Numbered from the stretch's first letter, positions 1-7,349 are shown. The stretch: 13,499 bases of DNA from Planctomycetaceae bacterium (GCA_031288765.1 JAITQV010000286.1:1-13499); one strand, 5' to 3'. Notes: generated from the letters alone by a model not told the origin. Made by a program: numbers and translations.

Positions 1-443
1 TTGTTTTGCTCATCTTTTTTCGCCTCGTCCGGCAGCAAGTCTAAAATGGGAACACTATCATGAACCGACGCTTCGGTGACTTCGTAATCGGTAATAATTT
101 TTGTCGCAACATCCGCCTCCACATGATTTTTATAACCATAATGTTTTTCATTATTCTTGCGGGTGTAACGGACGTCAAAATCCGTTTGGGACTGAACCGC
201 CGGTTTGCAAGTACGGGATGCAGTTTTTTCCCCTTTTTTAATTTGGGCATATTCGCCTCGAGGAAAATGTTGTTTCGGAACATCGACAAACGTACTATCA
301 ACCGAAACGCCGCCTTTAACTGTTACTCCGTATTTTCCAAGCTCGGAATAGAAGCGGTCAAAAAGTAATTCCAAAAAATACCGAAGACACTTATCATAAC
401 AGAAAAATAAATCGCAATAATAGACCCCTTTATAGATGATTTT
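1..443 (-). pseudogene. IS5-family transposase, C-terminal fragment (5'-truncated, runs off left edge)
   Basis: Reading the minus strand in the frame that contains the codon at 359-357 gives an uninterrupted reading frame from about 443 to the left edge. It contains stretches typical of IS5-group DDE transposases: GGVSVDSTFVDVPKQHFPRG (the first catalytic Asp block, usually 'xGTIVDATxIxAPKQRNTRE'), then QIKKGEK, DVRYTRKNNEKHYGYKNHVE (the usual 'DARWTKKNxxxxYGYKNHV'), and TEASVHDSVPILDLLPDEA (the block leading to the second catalytic Asp). The family uses these residues to cut and join transposon ends. Family members are normally about 300-400 residues; the N-terminal half that should precede LLFDRFYSELGKYGV is absent. 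A stop codon in this frame at 444-446 and unrelated sequence beyond it replace that half. There is no plausible start, so this is a remnant or a broken copy. The remaining C-terminus, with the last catalytic Glu, would lie left of the window. Family call is fairly sure; the subgroup is not. Confidence 0.8.
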
Positions 444-857
444 TTAGAGATGCCCACTGTGTATTTCTCTATTTTGAGACTCCGTGACCGGAAATTCCGC
501 GGAATTATTCTGTGGGAACATTCCATTGAATAGATACTTTTTTTAAAAAAGTCGGTGGTCAATAGGCAGGTAACCGCGGGTAAAAAACTTTTGCCGAAAG
601 TTTTCAACGGTAATCGCATCGGCGTTAGCCGATTGGGAATCAAATAAACATTGGTAATTGAGGACGTTTTTGTTTTAGTTGCCGTCCGCCAACAGGATTT
701 CCAGATTCCGGTCATCTATCGCCGACACAATCATGGGTGAAAGCCCCTCGCCGAACGATTGCCGACCTTGTGATTAGAAATCTTTAAAAAATTCCACTGA
801 AATACTCCCGAAAATTCTATTATTTTCGATTTGACGGATACTCTTGCTTGCAGATTC
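444..857. other. Gene-poor tract between IS fragment and rfbF, with a stop-interrupted reading frame
   Basis: No intact gene is evident here. On the minus strand, in the same frame as the transposase fragment, there are two protein-like stretches: GLSPMIVSAIDDRNLEILLA (start codon at 734-732, ended by a stop at 677-675) and ADAITVENFRQKFFTRGYLP (ended by a stop at 545-543). A further stop sits at 446-444. I cannot assign these to a family. They may be remnants of decayed genes or chance. A different minus frame (715-323) is open for 130 codons, but its end overlaps the transposase out of frame and its composition looks non-coding. A perfect 14-bp palindrome, AATTCCGCGGAATT, lies at 493-506. 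No terminal inverted repeat of the IS was recognised. Confidence 0.4.
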
Positions 858-886
858 TTGCTTTCAGATTCGTAACACGATACAAT
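858..886 (+). promoter_or_regulatory. Putative sigma-70-type promoter for rfbF
   Basis: TTGCTT at 858-863 and TACAAT at 881-886 are separated by exactly 17 bp. This matches the -35/-10 architecture of housekeeping promoters (consensus TTGACA/TATAAT, one mismatch in the -10). Transcription would start near 893, leaving a leader of about 80 nt before the rfbF start at 972. The -35 overlaps an imperfect direct repeat (CTTGCAGATTC then CTTTCAGATTC). Called from sequence pattern only. Confidence 0.45.
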
Positions 887-971
887 TTTCGGTTAAGGTT
901 TTTGAATTTGGCTAACGAATCGGTGATTTTATTTTAAAACCGCCGTTTTTTTCTGATTCCGATGATTAAAA

Positions 972-1769
972 ATGATTAAAGTTGTTATTTTAGCGGGAGG
1001 TCGCGGGACGCGGTTGGCGGAAGAGACGGATATTAAACCGAAACCAATGGTTACAATCGGCGAATTTCCGATTCTTTGGCATATTATGAAATATTTTGCG
1101 GAGTTTTCTTGTGAAAATTTTTTCATTGCAACCGGATACAAAGGCGAAGTCATCAAATCATACTTCACCGATTACCACAAAACCTGCGGCAGTATTATGG
1201 TTGATCTTGGAACCGGCAACATTACCAATTATTCAACACCGCCGGAACAATGGAAAGTTCACCTGATCGAAACCGGTTTAACAACACAAACCGGCGGTCG
1301 AATTAAACGAATCGAAAAATGGCTGCGGGGAACCGAACCGTTTTTTGTAACCTACGGCGACGGTTTGGCAAATGTCGATTTGAACGCATTGCTCGAATTT
1401 CATAAATCACACGGAAAAATCGCAACAGTTACCGCAGTACGTCCGCCGGCACGTTACGGCGTCATCTCTTTCGACAACAACGCTCCGGTTGTGCAATCTT
1501 TTGCCGAAAAACCGCAAACTTCCGAAGGTTGGATTAACGGCGGTTTTTTTGTGTTCAATGAAGGAATTTTTAATTACATTAAAAAAGATTCCGACACTCT
1601 GGAAGGCGATAGTCTGGAAAAAATCGCTGTTGACGGCGAATTGATGGCGTTTCAACACAACGGCTACTGGCAATGTATGGACACGTTACGCGATAAACTC
1701 GATCTGGAATATCGTTGGAATAACGGAAAAGCACCCTGGAAAATCTGGAAAAATCAAGACGAACTTTGA
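972..1769 (+). CDS. rfbF: Glucose-1-phosphate cytidylyltransferase (CDP-glucose pyrophosphorylase)
   Basis: This enzyme makes CDP-glucose from CTP and glucose-1-phosphate, the first step toward CDP-linked deoxy sugars of cell-surface polysaccharides, in the cytoplasm. The 265 residues match the family's usual length of about 257. Visible motifs are LAGGRGTRLAEET (residues 7-19, nucleotide-binding loop), KPKPM (22-26), TYGDG (127-131, with the metal-binding Asp), EKP (179-181), INGGFFVF (188-195) and the family-specific WQCMDTLRDK (233-242) followed by GKAPWK. These separate RfbF from the thymidylyl- and uridylyl-transferases. The start at 972 is chosen because the LAGG motif sits at residue 7; an ATG ten bases upstream (962) reaches a stop after five codons. 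There is no clear Shine-Dalgarno sequence. A promoter lies at 858-886, and the sugar epimerase gene follows 39 bp downstream. The usual partner, CDP-glucose 4,6-dehydratase (rfbG), is not in the window. Confidence 0.93.
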   Translation: MIKVVILAGGRGTRLAEETDIKPKPMVTIGEFPILWHIMKYFAEFSCENFFIATGYKGEVIKSYFTDYHKTCGSIMVDLGTGNITNYSTPPEQWKVHLIETGLTTQTGGRIKRIEKWLRGTEPFFVTYGDGLANVDLNALLEFHKSHGKIATVTAVRPPARYGVISFDNNAPVVQSFAEKPQTSEGWINGGFFVFNEGIFNYIKKDSDTLEGDSLEKIAVDGELMAFQHNGYWQCMDTLRDKLDLEYRWNNGKAPWKIWKNQDEL

Positions 1770-1808
1770 CCAAAATACAAAACCTGAAAACTTGAAACAA
1801 TTAGAAAA

Positions 1809-2642
1809 ATGAAAATACTTGTTACCGGAGCAACCGGATTTATTGGGCGTTATGTTACAGGACAATTGTTACGGACGGGGCATGAAATTGTTACGACTTC
1901 GGCAAAAACGGAATTGCCGCTCAATAATGTAAAACATATTTCGTGTGATTTGAATATTGAACGGAATGATTTCTATGAGTTGTTTGGGAAACCGGATGCA
2001 CTGATTCATTTGGCTTGGCAGGGATTGCCGAATTACGATGAATTATTTCATATTGAACGTAATTTACAAACAAGTTATTGTTTTTTGAAACAGATGATCG
2101 AATCGGGAACACGGAATATTAACGTAATCGGAACTTGTTTTGAGTACGGATTGCAGGAAGGTTGTTTATCCGAAGATTTACCGGTCAACCCCAACACGGT
2201 TTACGGAATTGCCAAGAATACATTGCGGATTTTTTTGGAACAGTTGCAACAAAAAAAGATTCCGTTTGATCTCAAATGGATTCGGCTGTTCTATTTGTAC
2301 GGAATAAACCAAAATAAAAATTCAATTCTGGAACAATTAAAATCGGCAATAAAACGCGGCGATAAAATTTTCAACATGAGCGGCGGTGAACAACTTCGTG
2401 ATTATTTACCGGTGGAAACTGTTGCAGAGAATATTATCGGAATTTCATTACAAAATAAAATACAAGGCATCATCAATAATTGCAGCGGTAAACCGGTTTC
2501 CATTCGGCGGCTGGTCGAGGAATATTTGAAAAACACCGGAACAAATATCGAACTCAATCTCGGATTTTATTCCTACACAAATTATGAACCATTTGCATTT
2601 TGGGGAAATACAAAAAAACTGGAAAGTGTTTTTGAAAAATAA
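1809..2642 (+). CDS. NAD-dependent sugar epimerase/dehydratase (extended SDR family), probably acting on a CDP-sugar
   Basis: This is a 277-residue extended short-chain dehydrogenase. The Rossmann glycine motif TGATGFIG is at residues 6-13. The catalytic YxxxK is YGIAK (Tyr132, Lys136). The Ser/Thr partner is probably Thr109 in GTCFEYG, at the place of the usual SSxxVYG. Such enzymes epimerise, dehydrate or reduce nucleotide-linked hexoses using a bound NAD(P). Lying 39 bp after rfbF on the same strand, it is most likely co-transcribed and uses a CDP-hexose or a 4-keto intermediate derived from CDP-glucose. It could correspond to an RfbJ-like synthase or to one of the many uncharacterised epimerases next to rfbF in O-antigen clusters. 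The exact substrate and reaction cannot be read from sequence. The start is the only one that places the glycine motif at the extreme N-terminus. No strong ribosome binding site is present, and the A-rich leader resembles other gene leaders in the window. Confidence 0.82.
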   Translation: MKILVTGATGFIGRYVTGQLLRTGHEIVTTSAKTELPLNNVKHISCDLNIERNDFYELFGKPDALIHLAWQGLPNYDELFHIERNLQTSYCFLKQMIESGTRNINVIGTCFEYGLQEGCLSEDLPVNPNTVYGIAKNTLRIFLEQLQQKKIPFDLKWIRLFYLYGINQNKNSILEQLKSAIKRGDKIFNMSGGEQLRDYLPVETVAENIIGISLQNKIQGIINNCSGKPVSIRRLVEEYLKNTGTNIELNLGFYSYTNYEPFAFWGNTKKLESVFEK

Positions 2643-2724
2643 AAGGATTGTAATTACAAACCGCAAATCACAAAATTCATAAACAGTTACGGATTTATTT
2701 TGTGTAATATTTTTATCTAAATTT
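2643..2724. other. Convergent intergenic spacer with a 12-bp palindrome and a 10-bp direct repeat
   Basis: This 82-bp spacer separates the plus-strand sugar genes from the minus-strand VWA gene. It contains TTGTAATTACAA (2648-2659, a perfect palindrome) followed by an AAATCACAAAAT stretch. The same combination occurs at 11750. A perfect 10-bp direct repeat, ATTTTTATCT, lies at 2709-2718 and 2721-2730; its second copy includes the VWA stop codon. No convincing intrinsic terminator hairpin with a T-run was found for either strand. Confidence 0.5.
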
Positions 2725-5154
2725 TTATCTCAGATGATAACGCCGGCGCAGTATCCATTCAACGGTTAGTAAAACAACGAAAATTGCCCAGAATAAAAGC
2801 GGCGGAGCCAGAGGAATTTGTTCGATTACTTTTCTTTTCGTTACGTCGCGGTTTAACAGGTCAATCAAAAAACCGGCGGTTGTAATGTGTGAATAACGTC
2901 CGCCGGAAGCGTCCGCAATTTTTGTCATCAAATCTTCATTCAAATCCAAACGGTCAAATTCCATATTAGGACGCCCAATATCAATAATCATTTTTTCAGG
3001 GGCATTCAGAACAAGTCCGTCTATTTTGGCAGTAACTTTAATTTCCTGCTGTCCGGTTGTTTTCGGTTCATAAATTCCGGTATATTTTCCCGGTGTTCCC
3101 TGAACAATTTCGAGTTTAATTTCATCCTGTTTGCCGTCCGACCGAATAACCGTACCGGAAACGGAGGCTTTTTCCGTACCTTCGCCGCCGGCGTTTTTCA
3201 CGGTTACGGAAATAGTTACGCTTTCTTCCGGTTCGTAATACGCCTTATCGACCGACGCCGAAACTCCCGCTTCACGGACAACCGCTCCTTCACGACCGGC
3301 AACGTAACGAATTAATTGTCCCCAAAATTGCATAAACGGCGTATCTTGATTCATGGCACGCGGTCCTTGCTGCCAACGCCGTGTGGTGTCTCCGGTAAAG
3401 ACAACCGTACGTCCCTGATCAACCGGTTGAGCCGCCAAAACCGGCATCTCAATTTCACCGCCGCCGGGACCGGGAACCCGAACCGCCGGACATGTTGCAA
3501 AAATTGTTGCCGCCGGATTCGACGTTTGAACACGTGTACAACCGGCTAACATCGGCAATCCATCTTTCATTGCCGTTTCAGATGTTGACGGGAAAAAAGC
3601 GGAAATGTTGGCAAAAATGTTACTCGAAATGCCGTCCGGCGTTAATTTCGGCAAAAATTCTTCGGAAAACTGACCAATCTCCCTCCCACCTACAATTACC
3701 GGTAACACCTTGCCAATCGGTGTTCCGTCATAACCGCCGGGACCAAGCGAATGATAACCGCCAAGCATAATAAGACCGGCACCGTTACGAATACGCTTGA
3801 CAAACATTTCCTGAATTTCCGTTTTAAAATAAGAACTGTCAATGTCGCCGATAATAAACACGTCAAAAGAATCAATTGTTTCCTGATCGGTTGGAAGTCC
3901 TTTTAATTTGAATCCTTCGATATTTGTTTGTTGTTCAAAAACATTCGGTTTGATCTGAACCATAGCACAAAATTCAATATCAGGGTCTTTAGCGAGATAA
4001 CGTTGCGAAATAGCGCCGTATTCGGGTCGCAATGTTCCTTCAAGATAAAAAACACGCATTCCCGGTTCGACAACCAACGCAGCGGTTTGGCGTTCATTAT
4101 TTTCCTTGATTGCTTCATCGCCAAGCGGTTCCGTTCTCACAATATAAAGTGTTCGCCCGACTTTTTCCGGTTTAAACTCAAACACTACATCCTGTTGTCC
4201 TTCAACCGCATCCAACATCAATTCCTGTTCACCGATTTTGCGGCGATGTTTTACTGTTGCGGAATCCGGAGAATTAGACGTTTCATTAATAACAGGTGTT
4301 TCATTTTTTTTGCCGCGTGCAGATTCGGAAGCAAACGTTGTATCTTCTTCGAGAATAACTTTAACGGTTCTGCCTTCGAGTCCCGTTGCATCAATTCCAG
4401 CTGTGATACGGGCTTTATTGTTGTACGTTAAGCGTTCCGGTACACGAATATCGCTCGTTTGAACGTCCTTAAACGAAGAACTGCTTTTTAAACCTGTTCC
4501 CACTCCGATTGAATAAACCGGAATCCCAAGTTTTTGTGCATCGGAAACAGGATTACGTGCGGTATTGTTCTGACCGTCCGAAAAAAGAAATATAGATTCG
4601 ATTTCTTTTGCCGGAACTTTTTTCTTACCATCCATGATAGAATTTGCAACATTTATTCCGGCGGAAAGTGATGTTGAAGTTCCTTCGGCTTTGAGTATCG
4701 GAGCCAATGTTATTTCCGGTAACCTGACCGCCTGATCGGAGAATTCAAGAAGATGAAGTGAAAAATCTTTTTCAAGTTTTGCCGACCACACTTTAATTTT
4801 GTTTTTAACCTGATCAATACGAATCTGAACCTGTACTTGTCCGTTCTGTTGTCCATCCTGATTTATCGTACCGCTAACGCCGTCGGAAATTCCCATTGAC
4901 GCCGAAGTGTCAACGGCAAACACAATTGATTTCCGTTGAACCTGCTCATTTGTATGTTGGAGCATTGGTCGGAAAAGAAGAAAAACAATAACGGCAACAG
5001 AAATATAACGCAACAATAACAAAATCATAAACCGGCGAAACGTTAATGTTGTGAATGTTCGCCAATAGAAAAAAGTCGTAATTCCCCACATTAAAAAGAG
5101 AACCGCAAACAGTTGCGTCAATGTATAGCCTTGAGCAAAAACAAGTTCGGACAC
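2725..5154 (-). CDS. Membrane-anchored VWA-domain protein with glutamine-amidotransferase-like domain
   Basis: This 809-residue protein has two N-terminal membrane helices (about residues 12-30 and 41-62) and a C-terminal one (about 784-803, then RRRYHLR). Between them lies a VWA domain (about 75-225) with an intact metal-ion-dependent adhesion site: DTSAS at 82-86, Thr in GTSTS near 159-162, and Asp193 in FSDGQ. A segment at about 425-490 contains DVFIIGDIDSS and LGGYHSLGPGGY. It resembles the class-I amidotransferase-like fold common in planctomycete VWA membrane proteins, but I see no catalytic Cys-His-Glu triad, so it is probably structural. A beta-sandwich-like region follows at about 630-725. 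The bulk is likely extracytoplasmic. The role is unknown; related BatA-type proteins work in envelope or stress-related complexes. The start codon is GTG (5154-5152); no in-frame ATG lies just upstream. The next gene upstream ends 107 bp away. Confidence 0.8.
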   Translation of the reverse strand: MSELVFAQGYTLTQLFAVLFLMWGITTFFYWRTFTTLTFRRFMILLLLRYISVAVIVFLLFRPMLQHTNEQVQRKSIVFAVDTSASMGISDGVSGTINQDGQQNGQVQVQIRIDQVKNKIKVWSAKLEKDFSLHLLEFSDQAVRLPEITLAPILKAEGTSTSLSAGINVANSIMDGKKKVPAKEIESIFLFSDGQNNTARNPVSDAQKLGIPVYSIGVGTGLKSSSSFKDVQTSDIRVPERLTYNNKARITAGIDATGLEGRTVKVILEEDTTFASESARGKKNETPVINETSNSPDSATVKHRRKIGEQELMLDAVEGQQDVVFEFKPEKVGRTLYIVRTEPLGDEAIKENNERQTAALVVEPGMRVFYLEGTLRPEYGAISQRYLAKDPDIEFCAMVQIKPNVFEQQTNIEGFKLKGLPTDQETIDSFDVFIIGDIDSSYFKTEIQEMFVKRIRNGAGLIMLGGYHSLGPGGYDGTPIGKVLPVIVGGREIGQFSEEFLPKLTPDGISSNIFANISAFFPSTSETAMKDGLPMLAGCTRVQTSNPAATIFATCPAVRVPGPGGGEIEMPVLAAQPVDQGRTVVFTGDTTRRWQQGPRAMNQDTPFMQFWGQLIRYVAGREGAVVREAGVSASVDKAYYEPEESVTISVTVKNAGGEGTEKASVSGTVIRSDGKQDEIKLEIVQGTPGKYTGIYEPKTTGQQEIKVTAKIDGLVLNAPEKMIIDIGRPNMEFDRLDLNEDLMTKIADASGGRYSHITTAGFLIDLLNRDVTKRKVIEQIPLAPPLLFWAIFVVLLTVEWILRRRYHLR

Positions 5155-5168
5155 GGAATAATAAACAT
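5118..5168 (-). CDS. Candidate 16-codon leader ORF overlapping the start of the VWA gene
   Basis: An ATG at 5168-5166 is preceded by GGAG at 5177-5174 (5-nt spacing), the best Shine-Dalgarno-like match near this gene. It opens a frame reading MFIIPCPNLFLLKAIH and then stops. This frame is not the VWA frame, whose GTG start at 5154 lies inside it. The site could encode a leader peptide whose translation couples to the VWA gene. Alternatively it could mark a start misread or sequencing slip, or be chance. No homology is claimed. Confidence 0.25.
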   Translation of the reverse strand: MFIIPCPNLFLLKAIH

Positions 5169-5261
5169 ACTTTCTCCGGTGTTTTAAAACATCCGGTTAA
5201 ATCAGGAATAATTGAACAATAAAACTAATATTGTTTTGGAAAAAGGTTGAAAAAAGAATTG

Positions 5262-6392
5262 TTAAACTGCCGGCATGGATACAGCAACGGTCACAAAATT
5301 TCCATTAGTAAAACGTAAAAGTTCGGCTGCCTGAAATGCCGTCTTGTTGTTAGGATCAATTAACGTTATTGAAGCAACGAGTAAAAAATTGTCGCAGGAA
5401 TTACATTCGGAATACGTAACCCGTACTGCATTCGGTACGCCTTTCACCGGTTTTGCCTCTGCATTAATTTCGTCACGGATTTCACAAAGTAATCTAAAAA
5501 CTTCCGAACGATTCGCCGCTTGTTCACTTTTCAGAAAATTTTCAATTCGGGCAATTTTTTCAGTGGCGTAAGAAATCGCTTCGATTTCCTCCTGTTTAAA
5601 TGCTTCCCAATCGGCTTCGTCATTCTTTTTAATTTTTCGTTTCGGCGCACGCATCGGAAAAGTAAATTCCAATTTTTGCGACATAAAACGCCGGCATGTC
5701 CGGCAGTAGGCAAACAAAGCGAGAAAACCTGAAGCCGCAAGTGAACAAAGCGCAAAAACAAACGCTGTAAGCAGTTCAATACCCCAGCCCCATTTTCCCA
5801 TCTTAAATGGTTGATCTTTTTTGTCATGGTCTATCCATTCCGACTCTTCGATATTGATACGATAAAAATCAATAAAGGACGGTCTTGTTCTTTTAATGAT
5901 TTGGTCTATTTCATTCCGGTCAATTGTGATGACATTACCATCTTTATCGGTAATATGAAATTGTTCAATATGCTGTTGCATTTGCAGACGGGTATGGTAA
6001 CAATATACTGTGTATTCCATATATCTCGCTACAAAAAACAGTGCAAACTGAAGAAGCAAAATAAAGAAAATGAAACGTTTATCAGGATAAAACTGGACAA
6101 AACGCGCGGCAAGCGCATAACCAATGCCTGCCAAAAAACCGCAAAAGATTGCTCCAAGCGGAATAACAAAATTGACAATCCACGCAAGAAAATTGTATCC
6201 GGTATAAATGTTGATGACATAAATTGCAATGAAAACAATCGCAGTCGTCAACAAACCGCCAAGCAAAATGATAGGCAGAAACCAAACGCGGTTCAATCCC
6301 CGTGTTTCCGTTCCGAAAATATCTTCGCCTGTTCTCGCGGCATTATTTAAATCATCTCCATAACGTTCGGTGTTGTTAAATTGGTTGTTCAT
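5262..6392 (-). CDS. Multi-pass membrane protein of unknown function with two CxxC pairs
   Basis: I do not recognise this 376-residue protein. The N-terminal 35 residues are polar. Hydrophobic segments follow at about 37-62, 67-97, 106-124 and 203-229, so roughly four membrane helices. The stretch between helices three and four (about 130-200) is charged and hydrophilic. The tail from about 230 to 376 is soluble, with a coiled-coil-prone stretch near 262-312 (many Glu, Lys and Ala). Two cysteine pairs, CRTC (230-233) and CNSC (330-333), stand 97 residues apart. They could together bind one zinc ion as a split ribbon; this is inference. The gene lies between the VWA gene (107 bp downstream) and the nucleotidyltransferase-like gene (69 bp upstream) on the same strand. 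A TATAACGTT repeat sits just upstream of its start. Start chosen at the ATG giving MNNQFNNTERYG. Confidence 0.7.
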   Translation of the reverse strand: MNNQFNNTERYGDDLNNAARTGEDIFGTETRGLNRVWFLPIILLGGLLTTAIVFIAIYVINIYTGYNFLAWIVNFVIPLGAIFCGFLAGIGYALAARFVQFYPDKRFIFFILLLQFALFFVARYMEYTVYCYHTRLQMQQHIEQFHITDKDGNVITIDRNEIDQIIKRTRPSFIDFYRINIEESEWIDHDKKDQPFKMGKWGWGIELLTAFVFALCSLAASGFLALFAYCRTCRRFMSQKLEFTFPMRAPKRKIKKNDEADWEAFKQEEIEAISYATEKIARIENFLKSEQAANRSEVFRLLCEIRDEINAEAKPVKGVPNAVRVTYSECNSCDNFLLVASITLIDPNNKTAFQAAELLRFTNGNFVTVAVSMPAV

Positions 6393-6422
6393 GGTTTTAA
6401 TTTTTTAAAAAAGTGAAATCGG

Positions 6423-6448
6423 TATAACGTTCCTATTATAACGTTATA
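6423..6448. promoter_or_regulatory. Operator-like repeat TATAACGTT / TATAACGTTATA
   Basis: TATAACGTT occurs at 6423-6431 and again at 6437-6445, a centre-to-centre spacing of 14 bp. The second copy is part of a perfect 12-bp palindrome (6437-6448). It lies in the 69-bp gap, 31-56 bp upstream of the membrane-protein start at 6392 and just past the stop of the nucleotidyltransferase-like gene. Position and symmetry suggest a regulator site for the membrane-protein gene, but no regulator is identified. Confidence 0.35.
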
Positions 6449-6461
6449 TTAATTGGTTACG

Positions 6462-7349
6462 TCATAAAATAATATTGGGATTATAACTTTCAGCAATAAT
6501 CCGCAATTCCTTCAAAAATTTTGTTACTCCTAATTTTTCGGCGGTTGTATCAAGGTAATTGTTATCGAGGTTTGTTTGCACACGGAGTATCGCGACTACA
6601 TCCTTACGGGAACGATCACTGCTAAGTTTGATCCAAACCAGTTTCGATAAAATGGAATCTTCCGCTGTTACCATCGGCACAACACGTCCCGTTAATATTC
6701 GTACATTTCTGCGTCTTGTACATGATCCCGGTACAAGATCGGAAAGATGAAAATCGACTTTAAACATCGTTTCTTTGTCCACCGCCTGAAACATTGTTTG
6801 TTGTTCAATCGCTTCACGGCAACTTTTAAGGCTAAAGAAAAAATCGTTATCGAATTTTTCAAAAAAAGTATCCGCAACATTAACTTCGCGCGGATCAATC
6901 TCCATAATAACATCAATATTTTTTGTAGTACGCGGATCACCATACGTTATCGCCGCTAATCCTCCGGTAACAGCAAAGGGATATGGAGTTGTTTCAAGAA
7001 TTGTCATTACTTTTTCGGTTGTCCGGTCTAAATCCATCATCAACGTATTATCATTCACGGGAATAGGTTCCTTATCATTTTTGAACGAGATATTCTTTTC
7101 TGCATCATTAAGTATAACAAGTATGTCCGGCTCATTCCAGTAAAATCTTTTGGCAACAGCAAATTTTAAAGCCATTTCATCATATTCCGGTTGTTTTTCA
7201 TGGAGTTGTGTTTTGACCATTGCCCAGACATTAACATTCAGCCTTCTTGCCTGACGTACTCTTTCCGCCGGACTCATTTTTCGTACACAGTCCCAATAAA
7301 ATTCCTCAACCGTTTTATCCTCTTCAATTTGCGGCATCGTTTTCTCCAT
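6462..7349 (-). CDS. Nucleotidyltransferase-like (AbiEii/DUF6036-type) protein fused to an N-terminal helical module
   Basis: This 295-residue protein has two parts. Residues about 1-75, with MSPAERVRQARRLN and a following EYDEMALKFAVAKRFYW, resemble small proteins ('MTPxERxxKAxxL...PxLSEEEL') that usually form a separate gene next to this nucleotidyltransferase family. Residues about 110-290 match the nucleotidyltransferase-like fold: VTGGLAAITYGDPRTTKNID (128 onward), the KVDFH strand (197-201, with Asp199), VTAEDSILSKLVWIKLS, and a C-terminal DVVAILRVQ...LDTTAEKLGV helix set. In active relatives the signature ends DIDxV; here it is NID, with Asn144 in place of the first Asp (codon AAT). 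Activity is therefore uncertain and the target is unknown. Related proteins occur as antitoxin/toxin-like or orphan genes. An alternative start lies at Met5. A 12-bp inverted repeat lies 37-63 bp upstream. Confidence 0.75.
   Translation of the reverse strand: MEKTMPQIEEDKTVEEFYWDCVRKMSPAERVRQARRLNVNVWAMVKTQLHEKQPEYDEMALKFAVAKRFYWNEPDILVILNDAEKNISFKNDKEPIPVNDNTLMMDLDRTTEKVMTILETTPYPFAVTGGLAAITYGDPRTTKNIDVIMEIDPREVNVADTFFEKFDNDFFFSLKSCREAIEQQTMFQAVDKETMFKVDFHLSDLVPGSCTRRRNVRILTGRVVPMVTAEDSILSKLVWIKLSSDRSRKDVVAILRVQTNLDNNYLDTTAEKLGVTKFLKELRIIAESYNPNIIL

Noticed and set aside
60..368. Plus-strand and second minus-strand frames over the IS fragment
   Set aside because: They are out-of-frame readings of the transposase; only the unstarted minus-strand frame carries IS5 motifs.
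493..506. Perfect 14-bp palindrome AATTCCGCGGAATT
   Set aside because: It is a single short symmetrical site in a gene-poor tract with no link to a promoter or element, and may be chance.
323..715. A 130-codon minus-strand open frame with an ATG start
   Set aside because: Its last 40 codons overlap the convincing IS5 transposase reading in another frame, and its sequence (runs of Ser, Ile, Lys) resembles no family. It is treated as a chance frame.
3928..4431. 167-codon plus-strand frame inside the VWA gene
   Set aside because: It is antisense to the well-supported VWA coding sequence and rich in Phe, Cys and Arg, as expected of a shadow frame.
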